From Schistocerca nitens (Eukaryota > Arthropoda > Insecta > Orthoptera > Acrididae), in NCBI RefSeq assembly GCF_023898315.1, contig NC_064614.1:379315348-379379347 (forward strand): a stretch of 64,000 nt of DNA, read 5' to 3'. Below are positions 12,060 through 22,997 of this stretch, piece after piece. The notes beneath the pieces were generated by a model, which was given only the letters and a program-made list of their open reading frames with translations, was not told the origin of the DNA and did not search any database. The translations under genes were made by a program, and so were the position numbers. The stretch's first letter is position 1; each line of letters opens with the position of its first letter.

Positions 12060-12430
12060 TCTGCAGCTGTTGTGGAAATTGTGCCAGCTCGCACGCGCTA
12101 GGGCGGAAGCTGTTCTTTGATGTCTGTCAAGCAGCCGCGGTTGGGATTAGCCGCGCGAATCCTGTCGGCTCTTAATTCATCCGCGGCTGCAGGATGCGCC
12201 GCAGTCGATGCGCGCGTCGTAAATCTGGCGCGGGCCTAATTATGGCGGTAATTGCCGCCCTAGCAGGGCGCAGGCCCTACCAGGATGAGTCGCCGGACAG
12301 GTGCAATTAGTGCGCCGCTGCCGCTGCCGCTGCTCCCCTGCGGCGCGACGTCACACGCCGCCCGCTGCTCTCTCGCAACTTTCGGTTCACGGCTCTGCCT
12401 CCACACTGTTGCTCTCCTACCGTCAACCGG
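12060..12430. promoter_or_regulatory. GC- and CpG-rich patch
   Basis: About 370 bp with many CpG dinucleotides, unlike its AT-rich surroundings. It contains cgacgtcac near 12346 (half of a cAMP-response-type site), a ctgccgctgccgctgc run near 12317 and AT-core motifs (cctaattatgg, ggtaattgcc) near 12235-12255. There is no transposon motif. It may be a promoter or enhancer island, or GC-rich repeat DNA. Sequence composition is the only evidence. Confidence 0.35.
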
Positions 12431-12729
12431 CGGACGTTAAGTAGAGTGACATTTTGAAATCATGCGCTGCATCGTAAATCGAATCTGGGTCGCTGATTGT
12501 CACAGTCAGTGCTCAGCAGACTATCCTGTAATTACTTTTTTTTAGATCATCAGTCTTCTGACTGACACGGCCTGTCACAGCTTCCTCTTCCGTCCTGGCC
12601 ATCACAGAGTAACACTTGCTACCAACAATCCCAATTATTTGTAGGACATAACTCCAGTCTCTGTCTTCTCGTACACTTTTTACACTCTACAGTCCCCTCA
12701 AGTACCAAGGAACCTATCCGTGACGTCTT

Positions 12730-13246
12730 TGTAGTGTCACCGCCAGACACCACACTTGCTAGGTGTTAGTATACGTCGGACCCGCGTGTCGCCACTATCA
12801 GTGATAGCAGACCGAGCGCCGCCACACGGCAGGTCTAGTCTAGAGACTCCCTAGCACTCGCCCCAGTTGTACAGCCGACTTTGCTAGCGATGGTTCGCTG
12901 TCTACATACGCTCTCATTTGCCGAGACGACAGCTTAGCATAGCCATCAGCTACGTCATTTGCCACGACCTAGCAAGGCGCCATATTCAGTTAATATAATC
13001 GCTATATTCAAGAATGTATTCTGAACAGATAATATTGTGAATCATCTACCGTCAAGAGCGACGTTCATCATTAATGGATTAAAGTTAAGTATCAAACTAA
13101 TTACGTCCGCTTTCTGAATTCTCATTCCTTGTCATGACCTAACGTCAGTACATTTCTTCCCTCCTTACGCCAGCCTGCGTGAGCTAAAACGCGTGCATTT
13201 CGGCATCCACTCGTAACACGGTGTTGGCTCTTCAGCTAACACAAAA
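12730..13246 (+). mobile_element. Solo LTR with 5-bp target duplication
   Basis: It begins tgtagtgtcaccgcc and ends near gctaacacaaaa, bracketed by gtctt at 12725-12729 and 13247-13251. The flanking LINE sequence reads continuously when the 517 bp plus one gtctt are removed, which confirms insertion. No internal retroelement sequence remains, so this is a solo LTR left by recombination. The exact 3' border is uncertain by 3 bp because LTRs usually end in CA. Confidence 0.82.
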
Positions 13247-13677
13247 GTCTTAACACATGTCCAATCATCCCGGTCCTACTTCTTATCAGTGTTTTCCATT
13301 CGTTCCTTTCTTCGCCGATTCTGCGGAGAATCTACACACATTTCATATCAGTCCGCCTAATTTTCCCTTCTATAGAACCACGTCTCAATCACTTTGATTA
13401 TTTTCTTCTCCGTTTTTCCCAGAGTTCAGGATTCAGTAGCTGCAAATTTCCTTTTCTTCCTCAAATTAGAGCCGATGTTTGACACTAGAAGACTCCTTTC
13501 GTTCAGAAATGCCTTCTGTGCATGTGCTACACTAGTTTTTATGTCCTTCTGGTTCCGTCCGTCAGACATTAGTTAGTTTCCAGAAACCTTTCACTTCGTC
13601 CTTTTAACCACACTCATTTTTCTTACACTTCACTGCATTCATCCTGTAATTCTTTCGCACGTTCACTCAGCATAGTA

Positions 13678-15075
13678 CACTACTGGCCATTAAAATTGCT
13701 ACACCACGAAGATGACGTGCTACAGACGTGAAATTTAACAGACAAGAAGAAGATGCTGTGATATGCAAATGATTAGCTTTTCAGAGCATTCACACAAGGT
13801 TGGCGCCGGTGGCGACATCTACAACGTGCTGACATGAGGAAAATTTCCAACCGATTTCTCATACACAAACAGCAGGTGACCGGCGTTGCCTGGTGAAATG
13901 TTATTCTGATGCCTCGTGTAAGGACGAGAAATGCGTACCATCACGTTTCCAACTTTGATAAAGGTCGGATTGTAGCCTATCGCGATTGCGGTTTATCGTA
14001 TCGCGACATTGCTGCTCGCGCTGGTCGAGATCCAATGACTGTTAGCAGAATATGGAATCGGTGGGTTCAGTAGGGTAATACGGAACGCCGTGCTGGATCC
14101 CAACGACCTCGTATCACTAGCAGTCGAGATGACAGACATCTAATCCGCATGACTGTAACGGATCGTGCAGCCACGTCTCGATCCCTGATTCAACAGATGC
14201 GGACGTTTGCAAGACAACAACCATCTGCACGTACAGTTCGACGACGTTTGCAGCAGCATGGACTATCAGCTCGGAGGCCATGGCTGCGGTTACCCTTGAC
14301 GCCGCATCACAGACAGGAACGCCGGCGATGGTGTTCTCAACGACGAACCTGGGTGCACGAATGGCAAAACGTCATTTTTTCGGATGAATCCGGGTTCTGA
14401 TTACAGCATCATGATGGTCGCATCCGTGTTTGGCGACATCGCACATTGGAAGCGTGTGTTCGTCATCTCCATACTGGCGTATCACCCGGCGTGATGGTAT
14501 GGGTTGCCATTGGTTACACGTCTCGGTCACTTCTTGTTCGCATTGATGGCACTTTGAACAGTGGACATTACATTTCAGATGCGTTACGACCCGTGGCTCT
14601 ACCCTTCATTCGATCCCTGCGATACCCTACATTTCAGCAGGATAATGCACGACCGCATGTTGCAGGTCCTGTACGGGCCTTTCTGGATACAGAAAATGTT
14701 CGACTGTTGCCCTGGCCAGCACATTCTCCAGATCTCTGACAAACTGAAAACGTCTGGTCAATGGTGACCGAGCAACTGGCTCGTCACAATACGCCAGTCA
14801 CTACTCTTGATGAACCGTGGTATCGTGTTGAAGCTGCATGGGCAGCTGTACCTGTACACGCCATCCAAGCTCTGTTTGACTCAATGCCCGGGCGTATCAA
14901 GGCCGCTATTACGGCCAGAGGTGGTTGTTCTGGGTACTGATTTCTCAGGATCTATGCACCCTAATTGCTTGAAAATGTAATCACATGTCAGTTCTAGTGT
15001 AATATATTTGTCCAATGAAAACCCATTTGTCATCTGCATTTCTTCTTGGTGTAGCAATTGTAATGGCCAGTAGTG
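13678..15075 (+). mobile_element. Tc1-like element, family T, copy 2
   Basis: It is flanked by TA (13676-13677, 15076-15077) with ends cactactggccattaaaat and its inverted partner. Length is 1398 bp, exactly 9 bp shorter than copy 1, in line with a 9-bp deletion in the transposase. It sits inside the RTE-like LINE reading frame. Confidence 0.93.
13909..14940 (+). pseudogene. Tc1 transposase, family T copy 2, three stops
   Basis: The frame runs from ATG 13909 to TGA 14938-14940 (343 codons plus stop) with premature stops at 14071-14073 (TAG), 14398-14400 (TGA, for the Cys in copy 1) and 14737-14739 (TGA). A 3-codon deletion near 14441 relative to copy 1 keeps the frame. It keeps IFSDESGF and FQQDNARPH, with two catalytic Asp, and none of its stops is shared with copy 1, so each copy died independently. 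Confidence 0.9.
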
Positions 15076-15170
15076 TAATATCATCAGTGAAATCTCCTAA
15101 TGATATCCCTTAGCCCTGAATTACAGTCTCATTCATGAAGTTATGTTTTATTTCAGCCATTGCATCTTCT

Positions 15171-15246
15171 GGATGGCCGGACGCGGGTTTGAACCGTCGT
15201 CCCCCGAATGTGAATCCAGTGTGCTAAACTTTGTGCCACATCACTC
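15171..15246 (-). mobile_element. tRNA-derived SINE head, truncated
   Basis: On the minus strand it contains a B-box-like ggttcaaaccc and the gtccggccatcc block that I remember from a common insect SINE. It is cut by the LTR retrotransposon at 15247. Confidence 0.6.
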
Positions 15247-15480
15247 TGTTATACAGCAATAAGAAGACAGAAGAAACGTAAGGTCAAACAGTTACAACTT
15301 CAGGGCGTAAGTAATAAACATTAACATAGAGCTCTAAGCGGCGGACACGAACTTGGCGGTTGTCGTCATTCGTTTATCATCGCACAATTACTCAATTTTC
15401 ACCACAGCTGCATCTCTGGATGGCGCGAACGGAGCTAACGAGCGTGACCACAGCTGTCAACGAGTATAGCGGGTGTTGTA
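15247..15480 (-). repeat. 3' LTR
   Basis: It shares long blocks with 19525-19959 (atacagcaa near 15251; gctctaagcggcggacac near 15332; ctgcatctctgga near 15408). Length is 234 bp against 231 bp for the other LTR after removing its SINE and duplication. Confidence 0.82.
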
Positions 15481-17020
15481 GGAACGCACCTGGTGACAGC
15501 GGAGCGTGAAACGTCTTCTCTGTACCGGACTGGGAACTGAACATATCCGGAGCAGGTGGTGCGTGTCGATTGTGCGTCGACTTGTTGTGGCGGCAGGGTT
15601 GGGAGTCGGGTTGTCGCACCAGCCTGGCGTGCAGCTCTTGACCATAAGGTGGGTGACGCCTCCTTGAAAATGTAAGCGAGCTTCACTCTGCTAAGAGACA
15701 TGATGGTCTGTTCTCCGTTCACTATGACGACCATCGTGTTTCTGTGCAAGACATGGCGGGGTCCGGTATAGGGTGGTTGCAGTGGTGGCTTGACACTGTC
15801 TGTATGTAACATGACGTGCGAACAACTGTTGAAGTCATTGTGCACGGAAATTATTGGAAAACCATGCCTGGAGACCTTTGTGGGTTTGATGTGTTTTACA
15901 TGTTCCCCTAACTTGCGAAGGAACTCCAGCTGGTCCTCCGTTTCTGACAGCAGGCTGGCGTCAACTGAGCCCCCTGGCAGGCGAAAGTCTCGCCATAAAT
16001 TAATTCCATTGCCGAGGACGCTATATCTGGTTTGTATGTCGCTCGTAGGCCCCTTAGGTCTTCGGGCAGTACAGATGTCCAAGACGTCCCATGGCACATT
16101 AGCACAGCCTTCAGCTTCCGATGCCAACGTTCCACCATGCCGTTGCTGGTCAGATGATGAAAGTTTGTCTTGTGATGGACGTAACCACAGAACTTCACCA
16201 ACTGCGTGAACAAGTCCGACTTGAAATGTCAGCCTCTGTCGGTAGTAATATGGAGTGGACAGCCGAACCTCGCCAGCCACGTTGATGTGGAAGCGGTGGC
16301 TAGTGTTTCTGCAGAGATGTTGTCTGTTGGTACTGCCTCGGTCCATCGAGTATATCTATCAGTCACTGTAAACATGGCCGGCCGCGGTGGTCTAGCGGTT
16401 CTAGGCGCTCAGTCAGGAACCGCGCGACTGCTGCGGTCGCAGGTTCGAATCCTGCCTCGGGCATGGATGTGTGTGATGTCCTTAGGCTAGCTATGTTTAA
16501 GTAGTTCTAAGTTCTAGGGGACTTATGACCACAGCTGTTGAGTCCCATAGTGCTCAGAACCATTTTTTGAACTGTAAACATGTGATGTTGACCGTACGAC
16601 GAAGGAAGTGGTTCAACTACGCGGGGGTGAACGTGGGCGAAGCATGAAGAAGTGTCTGGAAACTCTCTTATGGAGGGATGAACATGGCGAGTCTTTTTTG
16701 CGAATTTGGCAACGCTGGCAAGTTCTCGTCGACTTGCGATAGTCTCTTTCTATCCCTGGCCCCAAGAATAGCTGAAATAGTAACTCGAATGTCGACCAGA
16801 GTCCACAGTGATAAAGATTAGGAGAGGCCTCGAACACCGGCCAGCGAAATGCAAAGGGGATGAAAGGGTGTGATCTGGCATGTGACATTTCACAATACAG
16901 TTTCATGTTCTCGCCGGGAGTGTCGACTAGCGGTAACTTAAGTGCCGCAGTGTTATCATACAATATGGTGGGCAGCTCGGGATGTTCTTCTTGCGTCTTG
17001 GCATGCGCCATCATGTACAT
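15481..17020 (-). pseudogene. Gypsy integrase relic, split by SINE-A
   Basis: Starting from 17020, the zinc-binding part shows TRTCQRCQIRKKD (a CxxC pair). The catalytic core starts TDRYTRWTEAVPTDN (first Asp) directly after the SINE-A insertion. TTDRG follows, with the second Asp, and then HHLTSNGMVERWHRKLK with the catalytic Glu near 16130. The C-terminal region in another frame reads PPYTGPRHVLHR, typical of this family. At least one frameshift (near 15970) and the 194-bp SINE destroy the gene. Confidence 0.82.
16377..16570 (+). mobile_element. SINE-A, full length, with 12-bp duplication
   Basis: The 194-bp tRNA-derived SINE is bracketed by actgtaaacatg at 16365-16376 and 16571-16582. It begins gccggccgcggtggtcta, with A box tggtctagcggttc and B box ggttcgaatcc near 16442, and ends in a cattttttga tail. 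It is transcribed by RNA polymerase III in active relatives and depends on a LINE for mobility. Confidence 0.93.
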
Positions 17021-17096
17021 TGGCCGTGAGACACCAGCCAGTAGAGAGACGGTCCGTAACCACGTTAACCATATTAAACTGGCTAATGAGTTCCAA

Positions 17097-17602
17097 TTAG
17101 CTGTACTGCGGCGGGGAGCAAGTGTTCTCGAAATCGTATGTGAAAGGTTTATAGTCAGTATAAATCACAGACTCTTTTGCCTCAACCTGCGGTCGAATGT
17201 GATTGATTGCTTTACATATGATTAAAAGTTTAGGAATCGTATATGCTCCATTTTTGCTGGGAAGCCGATAGCTTGTGCTAAAAATAAGCCAGCAGCTGCC
17301 ACGTGTTGTCCACCCATTGTTGGACGCCACTGAGTGGCGTCCACCATTGTTGCCAATGGAGCTGCGAGCTTGGGGTGCACCAGCAGTGCTGCTTCTGTTA
17401 TGTACTTTTGGGTCGCTTCAGAAGCTACATTCATCTCCTTGGTCCACAACACACGAAAACGGCTTTTAACTGTGGGACCAGCCGGTGCTGCGTTCAATGG
17501 TGCCTGTCGTCCTGCAGTGCTTAGTAAATGAGAGCAGTAAAAATTGAGCGTTCCTAAGTATCTACGTAGTTCTTTTATTGCAGATAACTTAGGTACCTTC
17601 AA
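17097..17602 (-). pseudogene. Gypsy RNase H and connecting region relic
   Basis: Minus-strand frame 17222-17602 reads LRRYLGTLNFYCSHLLSTAG and PLNAAPAGP, the region after the reverse transcriptase, then LAAPLATMVDATQW, where the RNase H domain starts. Frame 17097-17330 continues with VIYTDYKPFTYDF, the family's TDHKPL block. A frame change near 17300 separates them. Confidence 0.78.
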
Positions 17603-18199
17603 TATGGCTTCAACCTACTCAGTGAGTGGTAATGAGTCTGCTGAAGATATTCCATGACCCAGGAACTTTTCAGGTTGTCCAAATGCACATTTCGGCGCGC
17701 TCAGCACCACGCTGTATTTTTCCAAGCACTCAAAAACTCCTCTCAGGAGCTGGTAATGTTGATCCTTGAACGATGAACACACAAATGCGCCGTCCAAATA
17801 GACAATACAAAAGGTCAGCCCATGCAAGACAGAGTCGATGAACCACTGTCAGGTTTATCTTGCCCTCATCCAACCCAAACGGCGTAACAACCTCGGTCTC
17901 GGAATGCCCTCTGTTGCCACGGTAATCTGGGTATACGCCTTTGCGCAGTCTGTAACAATGAATACACTGGCTCCGCACAGCGCGTGGTTGTAGTCTCTTA
18001 ATAGTCGCGCTGGGTAGCGATCAGGCACGGTTCGTAAGTTGGACGCTCTGGAATCGCCACACGGACGCAAGGCTCCTCCTTTTTTGGGTACTAAATGAAG
18101 TGGGCTGCAGGAAGAACGGATGATGCCTCGTCGCAATATCGTGTCGAATTCCGCTTTATCAATGTCGAAGCGTCCTGAAGCTGATCTTCTAATCAGCAA
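17603..18199 (-). pseudogene. Gypsy reverse transcriptase relic, active site mutated
   Basis: Frame 17855-18199 holds DKAEFDTILRRGIIRSS and PLHLVPKKGGALRPCGDSRA, the start of the reverse transcriptase. Frame 17615-17827 holds FCIVYLDGAFVCSS, where the family has YLDDIL: the second Asp of the catalytic pair is Gly. Frameshifts lie between. It would copy the element RNA in the capsid if intact. Confidence 0.8.
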
Positions 18200-18233
18200 G
18201 ACACAGGTCTGTGGTTTTTATGTGGAGGCCGTA

Positions 18234-18675
18234 TCATGCAAAACTTATTGTTACTAGGTGGACATTTGGTACGTCCGGTAGGAGCTGGTAATTAAGTAGG
18301 AAATCAGAGCTTATAATTGCTTCCGCCACATTCGCTTCAGTAAAATCCCATGTGAGTTGACGGCGAAGTCCTAAGTTAAACTCTTCACGCTGTGTGCCAT
18401 ACTTCGCAACTGCTGAATTATTAGCGGCGGAAAAGCTAAAAGCTAGTCTACAACAGAGCAGTGACGTTGTGGGCAAGATACTAAAGGCGGACTCTATGTT
18501 TGTTATATACTTCCGGCTTGATACACTGTCGGTAATGAAAAGGCGCCGGGACGTAGTTGGGCAGTTGGCAGCTCTGACGACTGACCACCGTTTGCATTTG
18601 GGTAAGTGCAGGAACTAGCGCACTTTTTAGCCTGCTCTTCGAATGTTCTGTGTTACCTGCAAGTTGAAGAACCAA
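18234..18675 (-). pseudogene. Gypsy aspartic protease relic
   Basis: In one frame the protein reads LFITDSVSSRKYITNIESAF, where related elements have a DTG triad at the position now NIE. It continues in frame 18234-18476 with ANNSAVAKYGTQREEF and IISSDFLLNYQLLPD, both typical of this protease. The active-site motif is lost. Confidence 0.7.
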
Positions 18676-18679
18676 CGTC

Positions 18680-19230
18680 TCATACGGAATGAATCGCTGA
18701 ACGGCTCCTAGATCGCTTGCGGCTATGTCTTCTGTAGCGACCAGGACCTCCTTGCGACATCAAAGTTGCAATCCGTGCACTCGGTGCCTCAACTTTGAGG
18801 GACAGAGCATTGTAATCCGCGCGTGAGACGGGAAGGGTCTTGGACGCGCCGCTGCGAGATATTGTGACAGCATTAATCTGTTGGTTCGGAGCGATGGTAT
18901 CACGGATGCGGGCGGCCAGTTCTCCAACAGCGTCCAGGGACATCTCTGTCCGCGACTCATGGATTGCCTTTTACCTGCGGTGGCAGACGGCTGCTCCATA
19001 GAGTGCGCAAGAGATGGTCATGCGCTGTTCTAGTGTTCACTTTTCTGTCGCCTGTGTATTCCTCAGTCACCACTTTGATACGGTCTTCCTGTGACCCTGC
19101 GATTCTGCGACTAAGCTCGGTCCTTAATCTTTCGTAGGCGTTCTCTGCCGGTGGAGCCGTGAGTGTATCCTGAACTTCGCTAGTATAGCGTTGATCGGGA
19201 TGATTTAGTATCAATGCAAATTTAGTCGTA
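18680..19230 (-). pseudogene. Gypsy Gag relic
   Basis: Frame 18957-19214 reads LNHPDQRYTSEVQD and AYERLRTELSRRIAGSQ; frame 18680-18943 reads ELAARIRDTIAPNQQINAV, ALSLKVEAPSARIATLMSQG and an Arg/Ser-rich end. This is the capsid-type Gag of the element, now in two or more frames. A short deletion near 19050 removes part of the central region. Confidence 0.72.
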
Positions 19231-19524
19231 TCCGTTGTAATTCCAGCACATAAAAAGCTTGACTCGACCTAGGCAAACTAGAGAACTCGATTACGTGGCC
19301 AAACCGCCGGGAGGCGAACGGCCAGTCGCGCTACTGCACACGGTTCCACTCTGCAGTCGATGTTATTGTGGACCAGTCTTCTCAGCGATAATCGCTTCGG
19401 GATCAACACTGCCGGAAATATTAGAACGTATTTAACAAGTGTTCAATCTCACGCTGCACTAGGCTAGAAAGTGTAATAAACTCGATAATAACAGGACGGA
19501 AAAAATCAGTTTCCATAGGCGACT

Positions 19525-19959
19525 TGTCAATATACAGCAACAAGAACACAGAATAAACATAAAGAGCTACACCTCCAAGGAGTAAGTAGTAAACATTAAT
19601 ACAGCGCTCTAAGCGGCGGACACAAACTTGACGGTTGACGCCATTCATTTGTCACCACACAGTCACTCAACTCGGCCGGCCGCGGTGGTCTCGCGGTTCT
19701 AGGCGCGCAGTCCGGAACCGTGCGACTGCTACGGTCGCAGTTTCGAATCCTGCCCCGGGCATGGATGTGTGTGATGTCCTTATGTTAGTTAGGTTTAAGT
19801 AGTTCTAAGTTCTAGGGGACTAATGACCACAGCAGTTGAGTCCCATAGTGCTCAGAGCCATTTGAACCACTCAACTCGCGGCACAACTGCATCTCTGGAC
19901 GCCGTGAACGAAACCAACGTTTGTGACCGCAGCAGTCGACGTATGTAGCGGTCGCTACA
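19525..19959 (-). repeat. 5' LTR, interrupted by SINE-A
   Basis: It matches the 3' LTR on both sides of the SINE at 19674-19867. On the minus strand it begins tgtagcgaccgctac and ends near ttgaca, giving TG...CA-type ends. The two LTRs have diverged clearly, which implies an old insertion. Confidence 0.82.
19674..19867 (+). mobile_element. SINE-A, full length, with 10-bp duplication
   Basis: Bracketed by cactcaactc at 19664-19673 and 19868-19877. It is exactly 194 bp, like the copy at 16377. The B box reads gtttcgaatcc, one change from that copy. Confidence 0.93.
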
Positions 19960-22475
19960 AGACTAAAGAGTAATTCTTTATGATAAGATGTAACAAAGTT
20001 ATAAGAATATGGTAAATACCATACCGTAAATATCCAATTCATGCTAACATACACAGCTAAAACGTATTAATTCATTTTACTGATCATTTTATGAAAAAGT
20101 AACTTCCAGTAACACAATAATTATTAAACCTAATTTCTGAAACATCTTCAGAAAAGGTATCCAGAAACTGTCACAATCACAATCATGTGAAACGATAAGA
20201 ACGGGTAGGACCCATTAGTGGGCTATCCCCTAGCATAAGCAGGATCGTAATCCTTCAGTAATAGCATATCAAATGAACAAAGGGTATACAGTGACATAAT
20301 CATAAGTAACAACTTTGAGGAATATAAACAATTGTCATAATGTTTATGTCAAGAGTGCCTTAAACTAACAATGCCATTTGAGCTCTAAAATGTACAAAAA
20401 CGAAGCACAAATACGATTTGCTATTTGAAAATACAAAACGTTACATTAATGGAGTCAAAGAGCTAAGAGCAGTCTCATAGTGTAATTAATCAATTCATGC
20501 TGACATACAAAGCCAGAAAGTAAAAGAACGATTCATATATGAATAAAAATTTTAAGTAACCGCAGTCACCCTACTTGTTATCTAATCAGAAGTCAATATA
20601 CCTTCATCTAAGACAGACTACATCATACTCATTAATCGTGTCAAGATTGATAATATGATATGACCATCTAGGAGGTTAACGATGTGAGTACCAACATTAT
20701 AAGCATATTAGCCGTGATACACCTCATATCATCAAACAAAATATAAGTATAAAACTATAGGGATTATAAGAAATTTCTGTAATGTTTATGTCACAAATAC
20801 TTCTAATAGAGTGCCATCAGTCACCCACATGGGTGAAAGAACAACATGGCTGAAGACACATCTTGGCATAATCAAGATTGTAATCCCTTAGAAGTGATAT
20901 ACTGATAGCATATCAAATTAACAAAGAGCATACATTCACATAATCATAAGTAAGAACTTTGAACGATAAAAACAATTGCCATAATGTTTATGCTAGGAGT
21001 GGCTCTTCAACACTGCCCTTTGTTGCTAAAAAAGTTCAAAAAGAAAGCTGAAGCACAGTTTTGTAAGTAAACACACAAAAATTATAATAATGCAGTCAAT
21101 GAGCTTACGGCAGTCTATAGTGTAGATGTTTATACCTTAATATTGATCCTCATAAATTGCTAACTTCGATACTGTCTGATTGCATTAAATGAAGGGGTAT
21201 TAACTCTTGACAAGGTGATAAATTATGTGGGTAGAGACTACTTCTATTTATATTGGTTTATTATTTCTGAGCTTTATATGTTAACATGGACTGATTAATT
21301 TCACTATGTGTTGCCCTAAGCTCATTGACTATATTTTCATAATTTTTATGCTTTTGCTTAGGAAATTGTACTTAAGCTCTGATCTGAACTTTTTCAGACA
21401 CAAAGGGCATCGTTGGAGAGGCACTCATGACCTAAACATTATGGCAGTTGCTTGTATCCTTCAAAGTTCTTACTTATGAGTATGTGAATGTATACCCTTT
21501 GTTGATTTGTTATGCTATTAGTATATCACCTCCACAGGATTATGATCTGATTATGCAAAGATGTACTTTCAGCCCAGTTGCTCTTCCATCCATGTGGGTG
21601 ACTGATGGCATTGTATTAGAAATGTTTGTAACATAAACATTGTAGAAATTGCTTTTAATCCCAGTGTTTTTATAATTATGGTTATATGTTATATAGTTTG
21701 TTTGAATATATATCGTGAGGTATATCACAGCTAATATGCCTATGATTGTTCTCACTTGGTTAATCTCCTAGATGGTTATACCTTATTATCGATCCTTATA
21801 TAATTAACGAATGTGATATGGTCTGATTGCTTTAGATGAAGATATGTTGACCTTTTAGTAGATGACAAGTAGGATGACTGAGGTTACTTAAAATTTTTGT
21901 TGGTTATGAGTAGCTCTTCTACTTTCTGGCTTTGTATGTCAGCATGAATTAATTACTTACACTTTGTGACTGCCCTAAGTTCACTGACTAAAACATGGTA
22001 ATATTATAATATTTTCACATAACAAATTGCCTTTGTACTTCGTTTTTTTACATTTGACGGCTCAAATGACGTTGTTAGCAAGGTAGTCTTGACATAAAAA
22101 TTACGACCCTTGTCTGTATCCTTAAAAGTTCTTACTTACGATTATGTGAATGTACACTCCTTATTAACTTGATACGCTATTAGTATATCACTTCTGAAGG
22201 ATTATGATCGTGATTATGCTATGGGATGAGCCATTAATAGGTCGCACCTTTTCTTATTGTTTCACACGATTGTAACTGTGACAGTTTTTGAATAAATTTG
22301 CTGAAGATGTTTCAGATATTGGGTTTAATAGTTATTGTCTTACTGGACCATACTACTTTCTGTAAATTGATGTAATATCTTTTAGCTGATTCTGATAACT
22401 GATAGCTGATTCTGATGACTTCGTTATATTTTATCATAAAGATGTTACTCCTTAGTCTTTATGACAATAAAGCAT
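19960..22475. repeat. 2.5-kb imperfect palindrome (foldback structure)
   Basis: The left arm (about 19960-21122) pairs with the right arm (about 21300-22475) in inverted orientation, around a spacer of some 175 bp. Paired landmarks include gagtaattctttatgat (19970) with the inverse of the sequence near 22440, aacatcttcag (20140) with 22300, and gccatcagtcaccc (20811) with gggtgactgatggc (21595). Each arm consists of repeats offset by 644 bp: gcatatcaaat occurs at 20264 and 20908. No protein frame of note occurs inside. The left arm stops exactly at the LTR retrotransposon. Confidence 0.85.
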
Positions 22476-22997
22476 GTTGTTATCGTAGTGTAATTTTGTA
22501 TATACAAAAAACGTTACATAGCGTCATTTTAAATATTTATTACGTTGGCTGCCAGAAAATGTTTGCCTGGAATACAGTTTTGTTACGAGATATATGATTA
22601 GTGTTATTTTCATCCTGGTTACAAATGTAATACCTTTGTAGTCCTTGATCTTTGAATTGTTTACTTTGAGTTCTGGCTCTGTACTGCCAGTGTATATCTC
22701 ATGTTGTGCTCTTCAGTTAGTTGCTCTTCACACAGATATCACACTTTTAACGCACGAAATGAATGCTGCTTTCAGTTTTGACATGTGATGTTGGTTGAAC
22801 ATTAATTTTTCGACGCAAGTAATTCTTTTGCTGGTACATTCAAAGTAATCTTGTAGGTCGGTTCCTTTCTGCATTTGACATGATTTTTGGTTTGTATTTC
22901 GTACAGGACCAGTTACCTGTTTTATGATGGAAAACGGTTCGAATGAAACGTAAATAACATTAGCATTTGTTTGTCATGCATTTTATAAACTTATTTT
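22476..22997. other. No recognised feature
   Basis: AT-rich sequence without frames or repeats that I can assign. Confidence 0.4.

Larger units (their letters stand above)
12536..15170 (-). mobile_element. RTE-like LINE relic, split by a solo LTR and a Tc1
   Basis: Three pieces (12536-12729, 13252-13677, 15078-15170) form one minus-strand LINE once the two insertions are removed. The 3' end carries a short poly-T on the plus strand at 12537. The piece above the Tc1 encodes FTDDITMLSERAKELQ across the insertion point, where the family has FADD at the reverse transcriptase active site. The fragment at 13252-13600 matches the C-terminal region of RTE-type elements by memory. It is truncated by a SINE head at 15171. 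Confidence 0.75.
15247..19959 (-). mobile_element. Ty3/Gypsy-like LTR retrotransposon, degraded
   Basis: Minus-strand order is 5' LTR (19525-19959), Gag, protease, reverse transcriptase, RNase H, integrase, 3' LTR (15247-15480). That order (integrase after RNase H) is diagnostic of Ty3/Gypsy against Copia. No envelope frame is present. The body carries two full SINE-A insertions (16377-16570 and 19674-19867). No matching target duplication could be found, so one or both ends may be rearranged. Frames are broken throughout. Confidence 0.85.

Noticed and set aside
13252-13677. Host gene exon between solo LTR and Tc1
   Set aside because: It joins with 12536-12729 and 15078-15170 into one RTE-like LINE once the insertions are removed.
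15435-16346. 303-codon frame as an intact protein
   Set aside because: Only its second half is in the integrase frame; the first half is a shadow frame of the integrase core, joined by a frameshift.
16377-16570. tRNA gene calls on SINE heads (here and at the other SINE copies)
   Set aside because: A and B boxes are present but the anticodon and acceptor arms do not pair well, and each is followed by a SINE body with a target duplication.
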